This document shows positions 59,593 to 64,000 of a stretch of 64,000 bases of DNA, piece after piece (position 1 is the first letter of the stretch; each line of letters begins with the position of its first letter). A program made the position numbers and the translations under genes. Source of the DNA: Paractinoplanes rishiriensis (GTDB lineage Bacteria; Actinomycetota; Actinomycetes; Mycobacteriales; Micromonosporaceae); the NCBI RefSeq assembly GCF_016862375.1, contig NZ_BOMV01000080.1:62001-126000 (forward strand), read 5' to 3'. The notes below the pieces were generated by a model. That model was not told where the DNA came from, did no database searches, and saw only the letters and a program-made list of their open reading frames with translations.

Positions 59593-60615
59593 TCAGTTCT
59601 GTGCCAGCAGGTCGCCAACGTAGCGTGCCACCGCGCGCACAGTAGCGATGGTGCCGGGGTAGTCCATCCGGGTGGGCCCCAGCACGCCGAGCCCACCAAC
59701 GATCGTCGCACCCGGTCCGTAACCGGTGCTGACCACCGAGGCCGACCGCAGGTTGTCGATCTCGTTCTCGTCACCGATCCGGACCCTGGTCTTGCTCGGT
59801 TCCACTTCGCCGATGAGCTTGAGCAGGATGACCTCCTCCTCGAGCGCCTCCAGCACCGGGCGGAGCGTGCCCTGGAAGTCCAGCACACCGCCCCGGGTCA
59901 GGTTCGCCGTTCCGGCCAAGGCCAGCCGTTCCTCGCTGCGCTCGACCAGGGTCTCCAGCAGCACGCTGGCCAGGCAGGCCATGGTGCCGCGGCGGTCCGG
60001 CGAGCACTCGTCGACCAGACCCTGGACCAGCGGCGGGGTGTCCGCCATCCGCTGACCGGCGAGTTTCTCGTTGACCTTGCGACGCAGGTCGGTGACGTCG
60101 TCGGCGGCGACCGGGGTGGGCAACTCGACGAGGCGCTGCTCGACCCGGCCGGTGTCGGCGATCATCACCAGCATGACCCGGGTCGTGGAGATCGGCACCA
60201 GTTCGAGGTGGCGCACGCTGGACCGGGCCAGCGACGGATATTGCACCACCGCGACCTGCCGGGTCAGCTGGGCCAGCAGCCGCACGGTGCGGTGCACGAC
60301 GTCGTCGAGGTCGACCGCGCCGATCAGGAACCGCTCGATGGCCCGGCGCTCGGCCGGGGTCAGCGGCTTGACCTTGGACAGCCGGTCGACGAACAGGCGG
60401 TACCCGGCGTCGGTCGGCACCCGGCCGGCGCTGGTGTGCGGCTGGCGGATGTAGCCCTCCTCCTCCAGCACGGCCATGTCGTTGCGCACGGTGGCCGGCG
60501 AGACGCCCAGCTGATGGCGTTCGACCAGCGCCTTGCTGCCGACCGGCTCCTGGGTCTCCACGTAGTCCTCGACGATCGCCCGCAGCACCTCGAGCTTGCG
60601 GTCATCCAGACTCAT
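59593..60615 (-). CDS. hrcA: Heat-inducible transcription repressor HrcA
   Basis: A 340-residue repressor. The N-terminal HTH region reads RKLEVLRAIVEDYVETQEPV and GVSPATVRNDMAVLEEEGYI, followed by RQPHTSAGRVPTDAGYRLFV, invariant in HrcA. The C-terminal dimer domain ends in ATVRAVARYVGDLLAQN. ATG 60615. A CIRCE element 24 bases upstream shows autorepression of the hrcA-dnaJ operon. Confidence 0.97.
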   Translation of the reverse strand: MSLDDRKLEVLRAIVEDYVETQEPVGSKALVERHQLGVSPATVRNDMAVLEEEGYIRQPHTSAGRVPTDAGYRLFVDRLSKVKPLTPAERRAIERFLIGAVDLDDVVHRTVRLLAQLTRQVAVVQYPSLARSSVRHLELVPISTTRVMLVMIADTGRVEQRLVELPTPVAADDVTDLRRKVNEKLAGQRMADTPPLVQGLVDECSPDRRGTMACLASVLLETLVERSEERLALAGTANLTRGGVLDFQGTLRPVLEALEEEVILLKLIGEVEPSKTRVRIGDENEIDNLRSASVVSTGYGPGATIVGGLGVLGPTRMDYPGTIATVRAVARYVGDLLAQN

Positions 60616-60638
60616 ATGACCCCTCCCTCCGGGCGTTC

Positions 60639-60665
60639 CTGGCACTCCGACCGACAGAGTGCCAG
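60639..60665. promoter_or_regulatory. CIRCE operator
   Basis: CTGGCACTC, nine bases, GAGTGCCAG: a perfect 9-9-9 inverted repeat matching the CIRCE consensus (TTAGCACTC-N9-GAGTGCTAA) in its core. It is 24 bases from the hrcA start, where HrcA binds. Confidence 0.93.
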
Positions 60666-60774
60666 TCTACGTCCCCGCGCGCGGCAGCGCGATGATCGAG
60701 CCTGCTGTCTATTCCCCGACCTGATTCGCATGTCGCTCTCGACCCTGATGACCTGCGGCCCTACGGTGTCTGCC

Positions 60775-61320
60775 ATGACTGAACCGCCTCGCCCGCCCGG
60801 TGAAGGTAATCCGCACGACCCCACCGCGCCATTCAACCCTTATGCGGCTAACGACCCGACTTCCGGATCGGCACCGCCGCCACCGCCCCCGGGCGGGTAC
60901 GCTCCCCCGCCGCCTGGGGGCTACCCGCCGCCGCCCGGAGGTGCACCCCAGTATGGGTACGGCCCGCAACCCGGCCCGCAGCAGGACGACAAGACCTGGA
61001 TCCTGCTCGCCCACTTCGGCGGCGCCGGCGGCGCCTTCCTCGGTGGCGGCTGCGGCGGCTGGATCGTCCCGCTGATCGCGATGCTCGCCCGCGGCCAGCA
61101 GTCCCCGATCGTGCGCGCCGAGGCCGTCAAGGCGCTGAACTTCCAGATCCTCTGGACGATCGTGGCGCTGATCGGCTACGTGACGATGTGCATCGGCATC
61201 GGCCTGTTCATCACGCTCGCCGCCTGGCTCGTCGCGGTGATCTTCGGCGTGATCGCCGGCATCAAGGCGAACAACAACGAGCCGTACAACTACCCCATGA
61301 GTGTGCAGTTCATCAAGTAG
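60775..61320 (+). CDS. DUF4870 membrane protein with Pro/Gly-rich N-terminus
   Basis: A 181-residue protein. Residues 1-70 are proline-, glycine- and tyrosine-rich (GSAPPPPPPGGYAPPPPGGY). The rest is a DUF4870/Tic20-like domain with three hydrophobic segments (KTWILLAHFGGAGGAFLGGG; FQILWTIVALIGYVTMCIGI; LAAWLVAVIFGVIAGIKANN) and the typical ARGQQSPIVRAEAVKALNFQ between them. Function unknown. Confidence 0.85.
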   Translation: MTEPPRPPGEGNPHDPTAPFNPYAANDPTSGSAPPPPPPGGYAPPPPGGYPPPPGGAPQYGYGPQPGPQQDDKTWILLAHFGGAGGAFLGGGCGGWIVPLIAMLARGQQSPIVRAEAVKALNFQILWTIVALIGYVTMCIGIGLFITLAAWLVAVIFGVIAGIKANNNEPYNYPMSVQFIK

Positions 61321-61353
61321 TTCCGTCGGCGCCGGGGCGGGGGCCCGGCGCCC

Positions 61354-62556
61354 TTACACGACGTCGCGGATCACCGCATCGGCGAGCAGCCGGCCCCGCA
61401 AGGTCAAGATCAAATTCCCGTCCTCGTACGCGCTGCGCTCCAGCAGACCGTCGGCGAGTGCCTGCTTGGCCCCGACCGCGTCGACCCGGGCCAACGGGAT
61501 GCCCTCGCGCAGGCGGACCCGCAACATGATGTCCTCCATCCGGCGGTCCTCGTCGCTGAGCACCTCCCGCGCGTGCCCCGGCGAGACACCGTCGGCCAGC
61601 CTTTTCGCGTACGCCGACGGGTGTTTGACATTCCACCAGCGCACCCCGCCGACGTGGCTGTGCGCGCCCGGCCCCAGCCCCCACCAGTCCGCCCCGGTCC
61701 AGTAGAGCAGGTTGTGCCGGCACCGCGCCGCCGCGCTGGTGGCCCAGTTGGAGACCTCGTACCAGCCAAAATCCGCCGCCGTCAGGGCGGCCTCGGCGGC
61801 CAGGTAGCGGTCCGCCGCGACGTCGTCCGAGGGGTACGGCATCTCGCCGCGGCGCATCCGCCCGGCCATCCGGGTGCCGTCCTCGACGATCAGGGCGTAC
61901 GCGCTGACGTGATCCACCCCCGCACCGACCACCGCGGCCAGCGAAGCTGCGAAGTCGTCCGCGGTCTCCCCCGGCGTGCCGTAGATCAGATCGAGGTTGA
62001 CGTGCTCGAACCCCGCCTCCCGCGCCTCGAGAGCGGCGGCCGGCGCCCGGCCCGCGGTGTGCTGCCGGTCGAGGATGCGCAGCACGGCCGGGCTGGCCGA
62101 CTGCATGCCGAGGCTGATCCGGTTGAAGCCGTGCGACCGCAGCCGGCGCAGGTAGCCGGCGTCGACCGACTCCGGGTTGGCCTCGGTGGTGACCTCGGCG
62201 TCCGGGCTGAGCCCCCACGCGTCGTCGACCGCCGCCAGGATCCGCCCGAGGTCGTCCGCGCTGAGCAGGGTCGGCGTTCCCCCGCCCACGAACACGGTGT
62301 CCACTCTTTTCGGATTTATTAGACTTTTTCCGAGCTGGAGCTCGGCCAGCACAGTGTCCACGTAAGTGTCCCGGCTGACGCCGCCGCCCAACTCGCTGGC
62401 CGTGTACGTGTTGAAGTCGCAGTAGCCACACCGGCTGGCGCAGAACGGCACGTGCACATACACCGCAAAGCCCCGCGAGCCGGCCGTCTCGGCAACTCCC
62501 GGGGGCAACGACCCGTCCGCGGGAACCGGATCACCGTCGGGAAGCACACCAGCCAT
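61354..62556 (-). CDS. hemW: Radical SAM heme chaperone HemW
   Basis: A 400-residue radical SAM protein. The iron-sulfur motif is CASRCGYC in VYVHVPFCASRCGYCDFNTY; further landmarks are VFVGGGTPTLL, NRISLGMQSASPAVLRILDR and NLDLIYGTPGETADDF. HemW delivers heme to respiratory enzymes and was formerly annotated as oxygen-independent coproporphyrinogen oxidase. Usual actinobacterial neighbour of hrcA-dnaJ. Confidence 0.93.
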   Translation of the reverse strand: MAGVLPDGDPVPADGSLPPGVAETAGSRGFAVYVHVPFCASRCGYCDFNTYTASELGGGVSRDTYVDTVLAELQLGKSLINPKRVDTVFVGGGTPTLLSADDLGRILAAVDDAWGLSPDAEVTTEANPESVDAGYLRRLRSHGFNRISLGMQSASPAVLRILDRQHTAGRAPAAALEAREAGFEHVNLDLIYGTPGETADDFAASLAAVVGAGVDHVSAYALIVEDGTRMAGRMRRGEMPYPSDDVAADRYLAAEAALTAADFGWYEVSNWATSAAARCRHNLLYWTGADWWGLGPGAHSHVGGVRWWNVKHPSAYAKRLADGVSPGHAREVLSDEDRRMEDIMLRVRLREGIPLARVDAVGAKQALADGLLERSAYEDGNLILTLRGRLLADAVIRDVV

Positions 62557-62594
62557 CCGTCAAGTGTGCACCCCGCCCCGTTTAGGGTTCCGGC

Positions 62595-63380
62595 ATGGAT
62601 CTGGTCCGTTCCGCCACCGACGCCGGGGTGACCACGCTGACCCTCGACAGCCCCGCCAACCGCAATGCCCTGTCCACTCCCCTGATGCGCCAGTTCCTCG
62701 ACCTGCTGGGCACCGCGCTCACCGACCCGGCCGTCCGCTGCGTGGTGCTGTCGCACACCGGCACGGTCTTCTGCTCCGGCGCCGACCTCAAGGAAACCGC
62801 CGAGGCGAGGGAGACCGGCCGGGTCCCCGCCGAGATGATCGCCGACGTGCTGGCCGCCCTCTGGGAGTTCCCGAAGCCGGTGGTGGCCCGGATAGCCGGC
62901 CCCGCCCGGGCGGGCGGCCTGGGCCTGATCGCCGCCGCCGACATAGCCGTCTGCGCGCACGAGGCCACCTTCGCCTTCTCCGAGGTCCGCCTGGGCGTGA
63001 TCCCGGCTGTCATCAGCGCCACGGTCCTCCCCCGCCTGACCGCCCGCGCGGCAGCCGAGCTCTACCTGACCGGCGAGGTTTTCGACGGCCACCGGGCAGC
63101 CGAGATCGGCCTGGTCACCAGGGCAGTCCCGGCCGGAGCCCTGGACGAGGCGGTGGCCACCTATTGCGCGGCTCTGGTCCGCGGCGGCCCGCTGGCCTTG
63201 GCCGGCACCAAGCAACTGCTGCGCCGCACCCCGGCCCCGTCGATCCGAGCCGACCTGTCCGACCTGTCCGAACGCTCAGCCGGCTACTTCCGCTCCGCCG
63301 AGGGCCGGGAGGGCGTGACCGCCTTCCGCGAAAAGCGCCCCCCGTCCTGGCTCCCCATCCCCGCCGAACCCACCCCATGA
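62595..63380 (+). CDS. Enoyl-CoA hydratase/isomerase family protein
   Basis: A 261-residue crotonase-fold enzyme. The oxyanion segments are SHTGTVFCSGADLKETAEAR and RIAGPARAGGLGLIAAADIA, and FAFSEVRLGVIPAVIS contains the catalytic Glu. The C-terminal CAALVRGGPLALAGTKQLLR fits the family. It hydrates enoyl-CoA in fatty-acid or branched-chain amino acid degradation; exact substrate unclear. Confidence 0.88.
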   Translation: MDLVRSATDAGVTTLTLDSPANRNALSTPLMRQFLDLLGTALTDPAVRCVVLSHTGTVFCSGADLKETAEARETGRVPAEMIADVLAALWEFPKPVVARIAGPARAGGLGLIAAADIAVCAHEATFAFSEVRLGVIPAVISATVLPRLTARAAAELYLTGEVFDGHRAAEIGLVTRAVPAGALDEAVATYCAALVRGGPLALAGTKQLLRRTPAPSIRADLSDLSERSAGYFRSAEGREGVTAFREKRPPSWLPIPAEPTP

Positions 63381-63690
63381 AGCCCTCTCCCACCGCCAAA
63401 TGCCGCCCGCAGCACTCGGCGCCCGCCCCACCACGCCGCACCCGCCTCACCACGCCGCACCACCCCGCACCCGCCCCACCACGCCGCCGCACCGGGCGGC
63501 CACTCTTCCGATTAATCCCTTATCGCCCGGTAAATCGCGACAAGGTGCGGCGCGGCGCAACCTCCCGTGTCCCATCGACCTCAGGCGGTGACGCGCGCCG
63601 CACCGCACAGCCGGTGGTGACGCGGGGGCCGTGCGGTCGTTGATTACGCTTGTTACCTGACCCCCTCGGGGGCCCGTCTAGGAGGTGTGG
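63381..63690. other. Intergenic region with low-complexity CCGCAC-rich tract
   Basis: This 310-base gap has no supported gene. Its first part (about 63410-63495) is a low-complexity tract of CACCACGCCGCACCC-like imperfect repeats. A small hairpin CCCCC-TC-GGGGG lies near 63660-63672. The GGAGGT at 63681-63686 belongs to the next gene. Confidence 0.5.
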
Positions 63691-64000
63691 GTGCGCAGGA
63701 CGCCGCTGGTGGTGGTTGCGGTGCTGGCACTGGTCGGCTCGCTGGGCTTCGTCGCCCTGGTGCGCAGCTTCTCGGGCGACATCAAGCTGCCCAGACTCGG
63801 CCCCGAGTGCACCGTCCGCGCCGACGGCGAGGTCACCCTCGACTCCGTCCAGATGGCCAACGCCGCGACGATCAGCGCGGTTGGCCTGCGCCGCGGCATG
63901 CCCGAGCGAGCCGTGGTGGTCGCCCTCGCCACCGCCCTCCAGGAATCCAAGCTGGAAAATCTCGACAGCGGCGATCGTGACTCCGTCGGCCTCTTCCAAC
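63691..64000 (+). CDS. Membrane-anchored lysozyme-like protein, N-terminal fragment
   Basis: The frame from GTG 63691 (GGAGGT at 63681) stays open to the window edge for 103 codons. It starts with an uncleaved signal or membrane anchor (TPLVVVAVLALVGSLGFVAL) and continues to AVVVALATALQESKLENLDS, then GDRDSVGLFQ. The ALQES-L-NLDxGDRDS-GLFQ pattern is that of actinobacterial heavy-metal/lysozyme-like or transglycosylase-like secreted proteins. The catalytic domain continues past the edge. Confidence 0.7.
   Translation, partial: MRRTPLVVVAVLALVGSLGFVALVRSFSGDIKLPRLGPECTVRADGEVTLDSVQMANAATISAVGLRRGMPERAVVVALATALQESKLENLDSGDRDSVGLFQ

Noticed and set aside
63660..63672. Intrinsic terminator CCCCC-TC-GGGGG
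   Set aside because: The stem is only 5 bases with a 2-base loop and no U-run; too weak to call separately.

Overview
The window is high-GC DNA with strong third-position GC bias, frequent GTG starts and ATGA-coupled operons. It carries roadblock/DUF4388 proteins, a Fur-family Zur beside an SmtB-type ArsR regulator, ECF sigma factors and a class F sortase. This points to an actinomycete, most likely of the Micromonosporaceae/Actinoplanes type; the genus is inferred. The backbone is a chromosomal housekeeping order that I recall from Mycobacterium: glyS - smtB - zur - uppS - recO - era - CDA-like - CNNM - ybeY - phoH - rsmE - dnaJ - hrcA - hemW. Here it is spread over about 54 kb by inserted accessory blocks. 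I saw no rRNA, tRNA, CRISPR array, prophage or intact insertion sequence.

Region by region. 0-2.2 kb: roadblock/DUF4388 operon. 2.3-8.4 kb: XdhC-like protein, dusB, DUF1269 protein, an MFS gene with a damaged 5' end, a DUF2786 protein and a shortened DUF4143 ATPase. 8.4-15.6 kb: glyS, then a zinc block (Zur box, znuACB, smtB-zur) and membrane proteins. 15.6-20.5 kb: epoxide-hydrolase-like protein, then a TPP riboswitch driving the ykoEDC ECF-type thiamin/HMP transporter and an MTHFR-fold protein. 20.4-22.5 kb: SigE-family sigma factor with a membrane partner, a VapB-like antitoxin remnant and a thiamin-binding protein. 22.5-32.1 kb: HAD, uppS, recO, DUF4097, thioesterase, acyltransferase, era, CDA-like pseudo-enzyme, CNNM protein, ybeY and phoH.

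32.2-42.2 kb is accessory: beta-lactamase-fold hydrolase, HIT protein, a GH3 beta-glucosidase under a CebR-like box, a repeat-rich 1.4 kb segment, a heterodimeric ABC exporter with asymmetric ATP sites and a GNAT protein. rsmE follows. 42.9-58.4 kb is a second accessory block between rsmE and dnaJ. It holds a membrane Ser/Thr kinase, an operon with a duplicated-domain secreted protein, a class F sortase and a VWA-like membrane protein, an ECF41 sigma factor divergent from a carboxymuconolactone-decarboxylase protein, a ring-cleavage catabolic cluster (LigA, LigB, citryl-CoA-lyase-like, type III CoA-transferase, oxidoreductase, amidohydrolase, IclR), a GH12 endoglucanase and a MarR/azoreductase pair. 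58.4-64 kb: dnaJ and hrcA behind a CIRCE element, a DUF4870 protein, hemW, an enoyl-CoA hydratase and the start of a secreted lysozyme-like gene.

The regulatory DNA is unusually readable: Zur box, TPP riboswitch, CIRCE, CebR-like and LacI-type operators, paired IclR-type and MarR-type palindromes, and two back-to-back promoters matching the ECF41 consensus. The least familiar system is the ring-cleavage cluster at 49.3-56.0 kb, which couples an extradiol dioxygenase to a CoA-transferase and a citryl-CoA-lyase homologue instead of the usual LigC/I/J/K enzymes.
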